A stretch of DNA of 64,000 bases. It comes from Treponema pedis. Lineage in GTDB: Bacteria; Spirochaetota; Spirochaetia; Treponematales; Treponemataceae. The notes beneath the pieces were generated by a model that saw only the letters and a program-made list of their open reading frames with translations, had not been told where the DNA came from and ran no database searches. Each line of letters opens with the position of its first letter. Within the stretch, counting starts at the first letter, position 1. The position numbers were made by a program, and so were the translations under genes. This document shows positions 51,099 through 59,874 of the stretch, piece after piece. The stretch is from NCBI RefSeq assembly GCF_017161325.1, contig NZ_CP045670.1, forward strand, positions 2,597,367-2,661,366, written 5' to 3'.

Positions 51099-52994
51099 TT
51101 ATATTGTGTCTTCGTTATCGGCACGGATTACCATTTCTCCCTGCCAGCCTACCAAATATTTTTCCGCTTCCGAGGAAGCTCCTTTGATATCGGCCATTAT
51201 TCTGAACACCGACTCCGTTCCGGAGCCGCGCATCCAAATAAAAGCAATAGGCTTATCTTCCGAATTATAAAACTGAATTTTTAAACCGCCCTTCCCGGAA
51301 ACTCCGAAATCTTTTAGGTTTTCCTGTTGAACGGTTCCGTTGTTGCAAAAACTCAAATATTTTTCAATTCCGAATTTTTTCTTTAACACATCTTTTTTTA
51401 TACACCACTCTTTTTCAAATATTTTTTGGTATCTTCTTTTTAAAACCGAATGCTCAAGCGTCCTGATTTTAAGAAGAGCCCGTTTTTCTCCTGTAGGCGT
51501 AGTCATATAAGCGGGAAGCGTTTTTAAAATATCGGTTAAAGAAAAGCTCTCTTTATAAAAAGCCTTATTTCCCGAAACTTCGCACCAAATGTGAAAAAGC
51601 CCTCTTCTACCGTTTTCCGATTTTATTAAAAGCAATTTTAAAAGTGCAAAAACGGTATTGATTGGGTCGCGCACTGATGACGGATAGGTAATATTCCCTC
51701 CGTTTGAACCTTCACCCAAAATACGCACAGTAAAACCTTTACGGCGCAATTCCTCTGCAAGGTTTACTACATTAGCTTCGCCTACTTCCGCGCGGAAGAC
51801 TTTTGCGCCGAAACAGGCGGCGGCCTCTTCTATACGCAAAGAAGTAGGTCCGTTTACCGCAACGGCTATCGGTTTATTTACATTCATACCCGGCATATTT
51901 TCGTTATTCGTATACAGTAAATAAGCCAATTCCGCAATTACGGAAAGAGTAAAAACTTCCTGAGCTTCAAGAATACATGCTCTGTTAAGCTCATCATTCC
52001 AATAAATAATATTTCCGCGGTCGCCGTCACAGTCGGGCATATAACCCAAAAAGCAATTTTTACTTAAGCTGTCGGAGCCGGTTTTATGCAGCTCTTCCAT
52101 TTTATCGGCACAAAATTTTAAGTTTTTTCCTTCCGGTAAAATCGCATGCCTTATATCGCCGGCCTTTTCCGCAATACCGATTAAAGAGATTCCGGCTTCT
52201 TTAAAAAATTCTCTGTCTATTGAGGCTGCCCTCGCGCTTCCGTTAAAATCTACAAGAATACTTAAAGGTTTTCCCGCCTTTTCCGCTTCAAAAGAATTTT
52301 TTTTGCATAAGGTAAAAAAGTTTTCTTGTGTTTCAATACATGAAGAATTTGTAATTACTTCCTTAGAAAAATTTTTATAAGCCGCTAAGGCTTCTTTTTT
52401 AAAGGTTTCGATTTTTTCTTTTATTTTAAGAGTTTCGCCGTTTCTTTGAGAAAGGATTTTAAAAGCCTCTCTCTCCGCATCTTTTGCATTACATTTTTCG
52501 GTAAAAATTTTAATTAAAACTTTACTTTGCTCAGCATTTATAACACCGCCCGTGTTAAGGCCGAATTTTATTCCGTTATGCCCTATCGGATTATGACTTG
52601 CGGAAATATAAATAAAGGCAGCTCCTATTGATTTTGAATAGGCCATAATCTCGGGAGCCGCGGCACAACCTATTACTTTTAAATCATATCCGCATGAAGA
52701 CAGTGAATCTATAAAAAGTTCTTCAATGACGGCACCGGTAGGACGCGCATCTCTTCCTATAACGATTGCATCTATATTTTTATTTTCCGTTTTTAAAAAT
52801 TCCAAAAATGAAACGGCGGCATAATAAATAATAGCCGCATCGTGTTGTTTTATCTTATCCGTTCCGTCTTCTTCGTTTCCGGATTCGGCAAATATTTTCC
52901 GCCAGCCTGAAGCCGATAAAATCATTTTTGAGAATTCTTCTTTTATACCGCCGTCATTATTTTGAGCAATATTAAAACTTGCCGTTGAATTCAT
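51099..52994 (-). CDS. Phosphohexomutase (phosphoglucomutase/phosphomannomutase family)
   Basis: 631 residues, long for this family. All four signatures are visible: the active-site serine in YISASHNPIGHNGIKFG, the metal loop MPDCDGDRGNII, the sugar-specificity region EGSNGGNITYPSSVRDP (GEGSNGG in place of GEQSGH), and the phosphate-binding RGSGTESVFRIMAD. It interconverts hexose 1- and 6-phosphates; substrate is uncertain, and the EGSNGG loop is closer to phosphoglucomutase-type enzymes. Extra length lies between domains 1 and 2. Cytosolic. Confidence 0.85.
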   Translation of the reverse strand: MNSTASFNIAQNNDGGIKEEFSKMILSASGWRKIFAESGNEEDGTDKIKQHDAAIIYYAAVSFLEFLKTENKNIDAIVIGRDARPTGAVIEELFIDSLSSCGYDLKVIGCAAAPEIMAYSKSIGAAFIYISASHNPIGHNGIKFGLNTGGVINAEQSKVLIKIFTEKCNAKDAEREAFKILSQRNGETLKIKEKIETFKKEALAAYKNFSKEVITNSSCIETQENFFTLCKKNSFEAEKAGKPLSILVDFNGSARAASIDREFFKEAGISLIGIAEKAGDIRHAILPEGKNLKFCADKMEELHKTGSDSLSKNCFLGYMPDCDGDRGNIIYWNDELNRACILEAQEVFTLSVIAELAYLLYTNNENMPGMNVNKPIAVAVNGPTSLRIEEAAACFGAKVFRAEVGEANVVNLAEELRRKGFTVRILGEGSNGGNITYPSSVRDPINTVFALLKLLLIKSENGRRGLFHIWCEVSGNKAFYKESFSLTDILKTLPAYMTTPTGEKRALLKIRTLEHSVLKRRYQKIFEKEWCIKKDVLKKKFGIEKYLSFCNNGTVQQENLKDFGVSGKGGLKIQFYNSEDKPIAFIWMRGSGTESVFRIMADIKGASSEAEKYLVGWQGEMVIRADNEDTI

Positions 52995-53010
52995 TTAATA
53001 AGTCCTTACG

Positions 53011-53691
53011 TTATGCTTTTTCTTTTAAAAGAAAAGTATCTACAGTTTCAATTTTTTCCAAATCTTCCGTAAGATGTTTTATATCAAGCCGCTTGGGCGT
53101 GTTTATAAAAAGAAGAATTTTTGAAGGTTCTTTTTTCGATTTTGAAGTACGTATATTTGTAGATATAATCGAAACGGCATATTCGGAAAGAATATTGCTT
53201 ATTTCGTTTACGGGAGGAACCATTCCCCTAAAGTAAATTTCCAAGAATTTATTTTGCCTCAAAGGGAATATCATAAGTTCAATTCTATTCATAACGGAAA
53301 GAGTTAAAAGAGAAAGCCCCGTCATCACGGCACCCATAATATAAAGGCCGCTTCCCAAAGCAAGTCCTATACCGGCAATTACCCAAATTGAAGCCGCCGT
53401 AGTTAAGCCTTTTACATTTGCGCCTATTTTTAAGATTGCACCGGCTCCCAAAAAACCCATACCTGAAACCACTTGAGCCGCAACTCTTCCGGGGTCCGCA
53501 TCTTTATAGATTTGTGAAAGCCAAAGAGAGATTATCATCATTCCGCATGCACCCATACAGATGAGAATATGAGTACGAAGACCTGCAACCTGCCTTTTAC
53601 CGGAACGCTCCATTCCGATACAGCAGCCTGCCAAAAAACTTAAAAGCAGACGTATAATAATTATTTTTTCGGTTAAATTGCCTGCATACAT
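53011..53691 (-). CDS. mgtC: MgtC/SapB-family membrane protein
   Basis: 226 residues from ATG 53691. A longer frame exists but runs through tRNA-Leu, so I reject it; a GGGAGAGG site supports 53691. The MgtC core is clear: RLLLSFLAGCCIGMERSGKRQ, AGLRTHILICMGACG, PGRVAAQVVSGMGFLGAG and KGLTTAASIWVIAGIGLALG, with four to five membrane helices. A soluble ACT-like C-terminal domain follows (FLEIYFRGMVPPVNEISNIL). Known members affect magnesium homeostasis or membrane potential; the role here is not specified by context. Confidence 0.88.
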   Translation of the reverse strand: MYAGNLTEKIIIIRLLLSFLAGCCIGMERSGKRQVAGLRTHILICMGACGMMIISLWLSQIYKDADPGRVAAQVVSGMGFLGAGAILKIGANVKGLTTAASIWVIAGIGLALGSGLYIMGAVMTGLSLLTLSVMNRIELMIFPLRQNKFLEIYFRGMVPPVNEISNILSEYAVSIISTNIRTSKSKKEPSKILLFINTPKRLDIKHLTEDLEKIETVDTFLLKEKA

Positions 53692-53717
53692 ACCCTTACC
53701 TCTCCCGTCATAAAATT

Positions 53718-53800
53718 TGCCCTGAGGGGGACTTGAACCCCCATGCCGTGAAGCACTAGTACCTGAAACTAGCGTGTCTACCAATTCCACCATCGGGGCA
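53718..53800 (-). tRNA. tRNA-Leu (anticodon CAG)
   Basis: 83 nt with a long variable arm. Anticodon stem CTAGT/ACTAG with loop TTCAGGT (CAG); T arm GGGGG/CCCCC with TTCAAGT. Acceptor TGCCCCG/CAGGGCA has one C-A mismatch at the sixth pair. CCA is not encoded. Confidence 0.95.
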
Positions 53801-53811
53801 TGTAAATATCT

Positions 53812-53840
53812 ATTATAACAAAAAGATAAATAAATGTCAA
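53812..53840 (-). promoter_or_regulatory. Promoter of tRNA-Leu(CAG)
   Basis: On the minus strand TTGACA (53840-53835), 17 nt, TATAAT (53817-53812): a full consensus promoter. Confidence 0.85.
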
Positions 53841-53940
53841 TTGCAAGGTAAAATGCCGAAGTTTTTGTTTTGACCGAAACATCAATCTGCGGTATCCTGT
53901 TTAACAAGCAATACGAAACACCGCAGATTTTAACGTCTTT

Positions 53941-55077
53941 TTAAGCATTAAATTCTTTCAGTTTCCAACTGCCTGAGGTAAATATTGCGGCAATCATTAG
54001 CCAAACTATAATTAAATTGGGAAACAGCTTTTCTTTATCCAGCATTTCAACAAGCCAATATAAAGGAGAAAGAGGCGTTAACCGTTTAAGTATTACAGGG
54101 ACGCTGATTATACCTATATCGTCCATTGTGAAGGAAAGAGCTAAAAAGAATAATATCATTGTAATTATAAGAATCAGTCCTGATGCCGTATTTAACTGTG
54201 AAACTTTTTTAAATATCCGTGCAAATAAAACGGCCAGCGACAATGAAAAAAAGCCGGCGGAAATTACAGTTAAAAAAATAATCCCGAGTCCTGCAATTTT
54301 TAAATTTACCGTTTTTACAAAGATAAAAAAGAAAATCATATTTATCGTTACTTGTAAAAATACAAATGCACATAATATACTTCCTACAATAGCTCTTTCC
54401 GAATTCGGACTGCTTATCGCTCTTGCAAGCATCTTGCTTTCCCTAAAGGTTACAATATCTTTTAAAATACTTGCAGAAGAAATACAAATTACATATAAAA
54501 TCATAAGTGTTATCATTTTTAATACGATATTAATTATATCTACATTATTGGGACGTCTACATATTACATTCATTAAAGAAGCTGAAATTTTACTTGTATT
54601 TTTTGCAATATTCGAAGACCTTATAAAAGAATCGATAAGATAATTATTTATGTTTATATTGATAAGTTGTACAATACTATTCATACCGGTATTATCATTC
54701 GTTAATATTTCCAACTCAGGTTTTATTCGCCTATTTATTTTTTCCGAAAAATCATCGGGAATTATAATTAAGCCGATAATTTCCGACTTAGCTAAACCGT
54801 CTTTCGCTTTTGCCATATCTTCAAATAAAACACCCCCTTTTATAAATTTTTTCCACAAATCCGCTTTATCATTTACAGTATAGCCTATATTATCCATACG
54901 AACTGAAAAATCATTTTTTACGGTTTCTTTATCTTTTTCTTTAATCTTGCCGAGATTAACCGTGATAATAAATACAATCAACATCAGTACAAAAGGAGCT
55001 ATAAAACCTATAAGTATATCCTTATTTTTAATTAACCGTTTTACTTGTACTGCAACCAAAATAAAAAAATTCTTCAT
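53941..55077 (-). CDS. ABC-2 type exporter permease (second)
   Basis: 378 residues. An N-terminal membrane helix (IGFIAPFVLMLIVFIITVNL) is followed by a large extracytoplasmic domain (about residues 40-175) and then five or six helices (ITLMILYVICISSASIL, VISAGFFSLSLAVLFARIF), the YhgE/DrrB-type ABC-2 layout. It pairs with the next permease and the ATPase upstream, forming an exporter; 18 nt separate the two permeases. Substrate unknown. Confidence 0.82.
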   Translation of the reverse strand: MKNFFILVAVQVKRLIKNKDILIGFIAPFVLMLIVFIITVNLGKIKEKDKETVKNDFSVRMDNIGYTVNDKADLWKKFIKGGVLFEDMAKAKDGLAKSEIIGLIIIPDDFSEKINRRIKPELEILTNDNTGMNSIVQLINININNYLIDSFIRSSNIAKNTSKISASLMNVICRRPNNVDIINIVLKMITLMILYVICISSASILKDIVTFRESKMLARAISSPNSERAIVGSILCAFVFLQVTINMIFFFIFVKTVNLKIAGLGIIFLTVISAGFFSLSLAVLFARIFKKVSQLNTASGLILIITMILFFLALSFTMDDIGIISVPVILKRLTPLSPLYWLVEMLDKEKLFPNLIIVWLMIAAIFTSGSWKLKEFNA

Positions 55078-55095
55078 TATTATCTCCTTTAAATT

Positions 55096-56250
55096 CTATC
55101 TTTTCTTAGATTCGGTAATACAAAGTCCGCAAATATAAAATACAAAACTCATCACAAATAAAAATAAAAAACTCTTTGCAATTTCAAAAGCGGAGCTTTT
55201 AAGCGCTAATGTTTTTAAAGGCAATATTATTATATTAACCAAATTGTATTCGGCCAATATGTAAGCAGACTTGTATCTCTCCTTTAAAACGGGAGTAATA
55301 ATATCCATAATTATAAACCCGCCGAAAAATAAAATCGATGCCGAACCTATTACCGCATCTTTATTCCTAAAGCAATCCAAGCATTCGGCCAGGCTTCCGC
55401 AAAAGAATGAAACGATAAGCGCATAAAATAAAATAAGAAAAATATTTTGAGTAAATGCAATATTTAAAATTCTGAAAAAGAGTAAATAAATAAGTGTAAT
55501 AACAAAAACATTTACCGACTGTGCCGCTACTTTAAATGTAAAAAGACTTCCACGTTTTAAAGGTAATGAGGCTAGTCTTATTTTAAAAGCGGAATCCGTT
55601 TTTTTATATGAATTGTATGCGGGTTGTATTGCAAAAGTGAAAATAATAAGTATTATATACGATATTGCGTATACACCGTAGCCGGATAAAGCAAATTCCG
55701 CTTGATAAAGTTTAATATTTGCGGCGGGCTTTATAAGCTCTTGCCGTAAAGCCTCGTATTCGGTTTTCAGTTCCGAATACAAATCGGCATTTTGTTTTGC
55801 AATATCTTCCATATTTTTAGTGATGTTATAATTTGTAATAAGCGAAGTGTTTATATTTTTTATAATTGAAGCTAAAAGTATTCCTGCCGCACTGCCGGCA
55901 TTTTTAGCTTCACGTATAATAATATCGAATTCGGCATTATTTTCCGCAGCGGTTTTATATCCCTTAGGAATTATAATTTCATATTCGGGATTTTTTTCAT
56001 CTTTATAATCCATTACAGTTTTTAACTTTTCAGATTGTAATGCATTTACAAAACTTAAAGACAAATCGGTTTTATCTTCATCGGTTATATGTACGGATAA
56101 AGGATTTTTTAAAGTATTCGATTTTATATTATTGTTTTTCATCGTACCTAAAAATCCTACTAAAAGCACCGGTGTAAATAAATTTAAAAAGATAAATACA
56201 AATAAATTATTTTTAATGAGGACGGCGTTAAAACGTAAAAAAGCTTTCAT
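55096..56250 (-). CDS. ABC-2 type exporter permease (first)
   Basis: 384 residues with the same architecture: N-terminal helix (NNLFVFIFLNLFTPVLLVGFL), extracytoplasmic domain with a long helical stretch (DIAKQNADLYSELKTEYEAL), then a C-terminal membrane block (GVYAISYIILIIFTFAIQP through FLFLFVMSFVFYICGLC). It starts 10 nt after the ATPase gene ends. Two different permeases suggest a heterodimeric exporter. Confidence 0.82.
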   Translation of the reverse strand: MKAFLRFNAVLIKNNLFVFIFLNLFTPVLLVGFLGTMKNNNIKSNTLKNPLSVHITDEDKTDLSLSFVNALQSEKLKTVMDYKDEKNPEYEIIIPKGYKTAAENNAEFDIIIREAKNAGSAAGILLASIIKNINTSLITNYNITKNMEDIAKQNADLYSELKTEYEALRQELIKPAANIKLYQAEFALSGYGVYAISYIILIIFTFAIQPAYNSYKKTDSAFKIRLASLPLKRGSLFTFKVAAQSVNVFVITLIYLLFFRILNIAFTQNIFLILFYALIVSFFCGSLAECLDCFRNKDAVIGSASILFFGGFIIMDIITPVLKERYKSAYILAEYNLVNIIILPLKTLALKSSAFEIAKSFLFLFVMSFVFYICGLCITESKKR

Positions 56251-56260
56251 TTTCTTCTCC

Positions 56261-57199
56261 TTATTCTCTTAATTTTTTACCTGTAAGCTGTAAAAAAACT
56301 TCGCCGAGATTAAGTTCGTTGACCTTTAACATTTTAATTGAAACCGAAGAGCTTTGTACGGTTTTTATAATTTCGTCCAAATTCATTTTTTTTCGTTCGT
56401 ATAAAATTTTAATAAAGTCTAAACCGTCTTCCACTTTTAATGCTCCGTCCAACAAGCTTAATTTATCGCTTAACTCGGGAAAGACCTCGCTTACTTTAAT
56501 CTCAACGGTTACGGTATGGCTTGTTCTTTCTTTTACCGCATTTAAAGAGCCTGAAGCAATTTCTCTTCCTTCATCAATTATAAAAATATTTTTACAAAAT
56601 TCTTCAACTTCTTCCATATAGTGGGAAGTATATAAAATTGAGGTTTCAGCTTCCCTATTGACTGTACGCAAATATTCAAAAATACTGTTCCGCGATTGAG
56701 GGTCTACGCCTACGGTAGGTTCGTCTAAAACAAGAAGGCGCGGTTTATGCATAATCGCCGCTGCAAGATTAAGCCGCCTTTTCATTCCGCTTGAAAATTT
56801 TTTAACAATTTCTTTTTTCTTATCGGAAATACCTGCAAGTTCAAGGGCTTCGCCTACTGCAAGTTTTAATTTTTTTCCGTAAAGGCCGTATAAACTTCCG
56901 AAGAATTCGAGATTATCTTTTGCGGAAATTTCTTCGCTTAATGCAATTTCTTGCGGTACAAGCCCCATAATCCGTTTTGCCTTAATCGCTTCTTTTTTAA
57001 TACTATATCCGCCTATAAATACTTCACCCGAAAGAGGTTCTAAAATGCCTGTGATAATATTTATAAGTGTCGATTTTCCGGCTCCGTTAGGTCCTATTAA
57101 ACCGAAGATATCGCCTTCTTCAATATCAAATGAAATATTTGTAAGTACTTGTTTTTTATCGTATTTTTTTGAAACACCTTTTACTTCAAGTATTTTCAT
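56261..57199 (-). CDS. ABC exporter ATP-binding protein (NatA/DrrA type)
   Basis: 312 residues. Walker A GLIGPNGAGKST, Q-loop VPQEIALSE, signature KFSSGMKRRLNLAAAIM, Walker B LLVLDEPTVGVDPQSR and switch region ILYTSHYMEE. The C-terminal ~90 residues form the extra domain typical of drug/sodium exporter ATPases. First gene of the three-gene exporter operon, preceded by GCGGGAG. Confidence 0.88.
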   Translation of the reverse strand: MKILEVKGVSKKYDKKQVLTNISFDIEEGDIFGLIGPNGAGKSTLINIITGILEPLSGEVFIGGYSIKKEAIKAKRIMGLVPQEIALSEEISAKDNLEFFGSLYGLYGKKLKLAVGEALELAGISDKKKEIVKKFSSGMKRRLNLAAAIMHKPRLLVLDEPTVGVDPQSRNSIFEYLRTVNREAETSILYTSHYMEEVEEFCKNIFIIDEGREIASGSLNAVKERTSHTVTVEIKVSEVFPELSDKLSLLDGALKVEDGLDFIKILYERKKMNLDEIIKTVQSSSVSIKMLKVNELNLGEVFLQLTGKKLRE

Positions 57200-57418
57200 A
57201 TTTTACTCCCGCTTATAAAACTTATAAAGTATTTTAACATAAGCGTAAAAAAATAAAAGTGCCGAAAGTCATTTTTTTAAAGGAAAATAGTCATTATTTT
57301 AAGTAACCGCTCAATGTTTTAAGGCTTTGTGTATTATAAATACATTTCTTTTTGTCGGTATAGCTAATTTTTATTTTTTCTGTTATACTTACGAGCTGCA
57401 AATGAATATTAAATTTTT

Positions 57419-59689
57419 TTGAATTTAAAAACGATAAAACCCTTCGGCATAAGTTTTTTATGTGCCTGTTTTATGTTTTCTTTTATTTTAATATTTACTC
57501 CCCGGTTTAACTCCGTGTATTCATTTACCGTTTACAGCTCCGACGGAAAACTTTTAGGAGCCGCCGCAGCCGACGACGGGCAGTGGCGATTTCCGCAAAG
57601 CGAAGCCATACCTCAAAAATATAAGACAGCTCTTTTAACTTACGAAGATAAAAATTTTTATTTTCACTTAGGTGTTGACCCCGCCTCGGTTGTGCGGGCA
57701 TTTTTTGATAACCTTTTTTCAAAACAGGTGGTATCCGGAGCTTCTACAATTACAATGCAAGTTTCGCGCCTTTCGGAAAAAAACACAAAACGCAAGTTCG
57801 TACAAAAATTAAAGGAAACGATAAAAGCTTTTTTTTTGGAATTAAAATATTCAAAAAACGATATACTTGCCGTTTATGCGGCACACGCTCCTTACGGCGG
57901 AAACGTTGTAGGGCTTGAAGCGGCTTCGCTTCGTTATTTTAAAAGAAGTGCAGGCGATTTAACTTGGGCGGAAGCCGCCGTGCTTGCGGTACTTCCCAAC
58001 CAGCCGTCTCTCGTGCGTCCCGGGAAACATGCGGAGATATTAAAAGCAAAGCGCAATAAACTCCTGTATAATTTATTTTTACAAAATAAAATAGATGATG
58101 AAACTTACAACCTTTCACTTGCAGAAAATATTCCCGAAAAACCGTCCCCTCTTCCGCAGCTTGCTCCTCATTATTTGGAATTTTTAAAAGCAAAATATAA
58201 AAATAAAGCGGGCAATGAAAAACATATTACTACTTTAAATGCGGAGCTTCAGCAAACGGTTTTCAGAATTGCGGAGCAAAAATTCGAAAACTTTTCTTTA
58301 AGCGGTGTAAACAATATTGCAATTCTGATTTTAAATACCGAAACCGGAAATATTGAAAGCTATATAGGTAATACCGGATTTAATTCGGAAAAAGGGAAAA
58401 ACCCGCATGTAGATATGGTTCAAGCAAAAAGAAGCTCGGGAAGTTTGTTAAAGCCTTTTTTATTTGCAGCTATGCTTGATGCCGGAATGATTTTACCGAA
58501 TCAACTGATGATAGATATTCCTACCAAAATTGCAGGCTACAGTCCGCAAAACAATTCACACTCGTATTCCGGTGCAATCCCTGCAAAAGAAGCTCTTTCG
58601 TACTCGCTTAACGTCCCTTTTATAAGAGCCTTGCGGGAGTTTACAATTCCGGCTTTTTTGGATTTATTAAAGCGTTCGGGATTTACTACATTTACCCGCT
58701 CTGCAGAAGAATACGGCCTTCCTTTGATTTTAGGAGGAGGAGAAGTTACTCTTTTTGAAATTACCGAAAATTACAGAAAACTTATGCTCCGCAGTATGCG
58801 AAAAGAATGCGGGAAATTTCCGTTTTCGGAAGGAGCGTGCCGATTGACGCTTGATGTACTTGCGGAAGGAAACCGTCCCGAAGAAGAGTCGATTTGGCAG
58901 CTTTATTCGGGAGGACAAAAAATTGCATGGAAAACGGGAACAAGTTACGGTAATAAGGACGCATGGGCAATAGGAGTTACGCAAAAATACGCGGTAGGCG
59001 TTTGGTGCGGAAATGCTACGGGAGAAGGCAGACCTGAGATAATCAGTACAAAACTTGCCGCACCTATTCTCTTTGAAGTGTTTAATATTTTACCTAAAAC
59101 CGAATGGCCCGTTTTAAACGGAACGGATTTTGAATCCGTTAAGGTATGTATGCACTCAGGATTTCCCGCTTCGGAATTTTGCAGTAATGTAAAAAAAACT
59201 TTAAAACCGATTAATGCGCATTCTCGAGGAGTATGCCCTTATTGCAGGGCCGTTTCTCTTACACCGGACGGAAAATTTCAAGCGTCGGCTTCGGATATAA
59301 AAGAGTTTCCCAAAATAGAAAACCGGTTTATTCTTCCCGCCGCTGCGGAATATTTTTATATGCAAACTCACCATAACTATTCTCCCTTGCCGCCCCGTCT
59401 TAAAGAAAGCCGCGCAGACTCGCAAGACGAGTTTGAAATTTTATTTCCCGAAAACGGAATAAATATTTATATCCCTACCGAATTGGACGGCTCTTCCGGA
59501 GCGCTTGTCGCCCATGCTATGCATAAAGATTCTTCGGCAATAATTTACTGGGACATAGACGGAGAATATTTGGGCAGTACGCAAACGTATCATCAAATGA
59601 AGATAAGGGTTCCAAGCGGCACGCATATTTTAACTTTAACCGATACGAGAGGAAAACAGCGTAAAAGAATGTTTAAGGTGCTTAATTAA
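57419..59689 (+). CDS. pbpC: Penicillin-binding protein 1C (bifunctional)
   Basis: 756 residues. Signal-anchor helix (FGISFLCACFMFSFILIF), glycosyltransferase domain with TYEDKNFYFHLGVDPASVVR and VSGASTITMQVSRL, transpeptidase with SSGSLLKPF (active Ser), SYSLNVPF (SxN) and AWKTGTSYGNKDAWAIG (KTG), and a C-terminal BiPBP domain (NIYIPTELDGSSGALVAHAM). Polymerises and crosslinks peptidoglycan in the periplasm. The TTG 57419 start has no ribosome site; ATG 57402 would be in frame if the preceding T7 run had eight T, giving NIKFFLNLKTIKPF. Confidence 0.93.
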   Translation: MNLKTIKPFGISFLCACFMFSFILIFTPRFNSVYSFTVYSSDGKLLGAAAADDGQWRFPQSEAIPQKYKTALLTYEDKNFYFHLGVDPASVVRAFFDNLFSKQVVSGASTITMQVSRLSEKNTKRKFVQKLKETIKAFFLELKYSKNDILAVYAAHAPYGGNVVGLEAASLRYFKRSAGDLTWAEAAVLAVLPNQPSLVRPGKHAEILKAKRNKLLYNLFLQNKIDDETYNLSLAENIPEKPSPLPQLAPHYLEFLKAKYKNKAGNEKHITTLNAELQQTVFRIAEQKFENFSLSGVNNIAILILNTETGNIESYIGNTGFNSEKGKNPHVDMVQAKRSSGSLLKPFLFAAMLDAGMILPNQLMIDIPTKIAGYSPQNNSHSYSGAIPAKEALSYSLNVPFIRALREFTIPAFLDLLKRSGFTTFTRSAEEYGLPLILGGGEVTLFEITENYRKLMLRSMRKECGKFPFSEGACRLTLDVLAEGNRPEEESIWQLYSGGQKIAWKTGTSYGNKDAWAIGVTQKYAVGVWCGNATGEGRPEIISTKLAAPILFEVFNILPKTEWPVLNGTDFESVKVCMHSGFPASEFCSNVKKTLKPINAHSRGVCPYCRAVSLTPDGKFQASASDIKEFPKIENRFILPAAAEYFYMQTHHNYSPLPPRLKESRADSQDEFEILFPENGINIYIPTELDGSSGALVAHAMHKDSSAIIYWDIDGEYLGSTQTYHQMKIRVPSGTHILTLTDTRGKQRKRMFKVLN

Positions 59690-59691
59690 AA

Positions 59692-59730
59692 AACAACAAC
59701 CTCTACGCAAAGCGGCAAGGTTGTTGTTTT
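59692..59730. terminator. Bidirectional terminator between pbpC and lon
   Basis: AACAACAACCT (59692-59702) pairs with AGGTTGTTGTT (59718-59728). T run of about four on the plus side and six on the minus side. A second 10-bp inverted repeat (GTTTACGGTT 59746-59755 with 59810-59819) lies in the lon 3' region. Confidence 0.7.
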
Positions 59731-59874
59731 CAAAAGCCGGATACCGTTTACGGTTCCCGCAGTGATTAATCTTTCGCACGAATAAACAAACCGAGAAAAA
59801 ACCGTAAACTTATTATCTTACAAACCGCTATAACTGTTATCCTCAGAATGCTGCGCTTTTTATGCGCGGGCAGC

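Noticed and set aside
53692-53907. N-terminal extension of the MgtC frame
   Set aside because: It reads straight through tRNA-Leu and its promoter; the ATG at 53691 has its own ribosome site and fits the family length.
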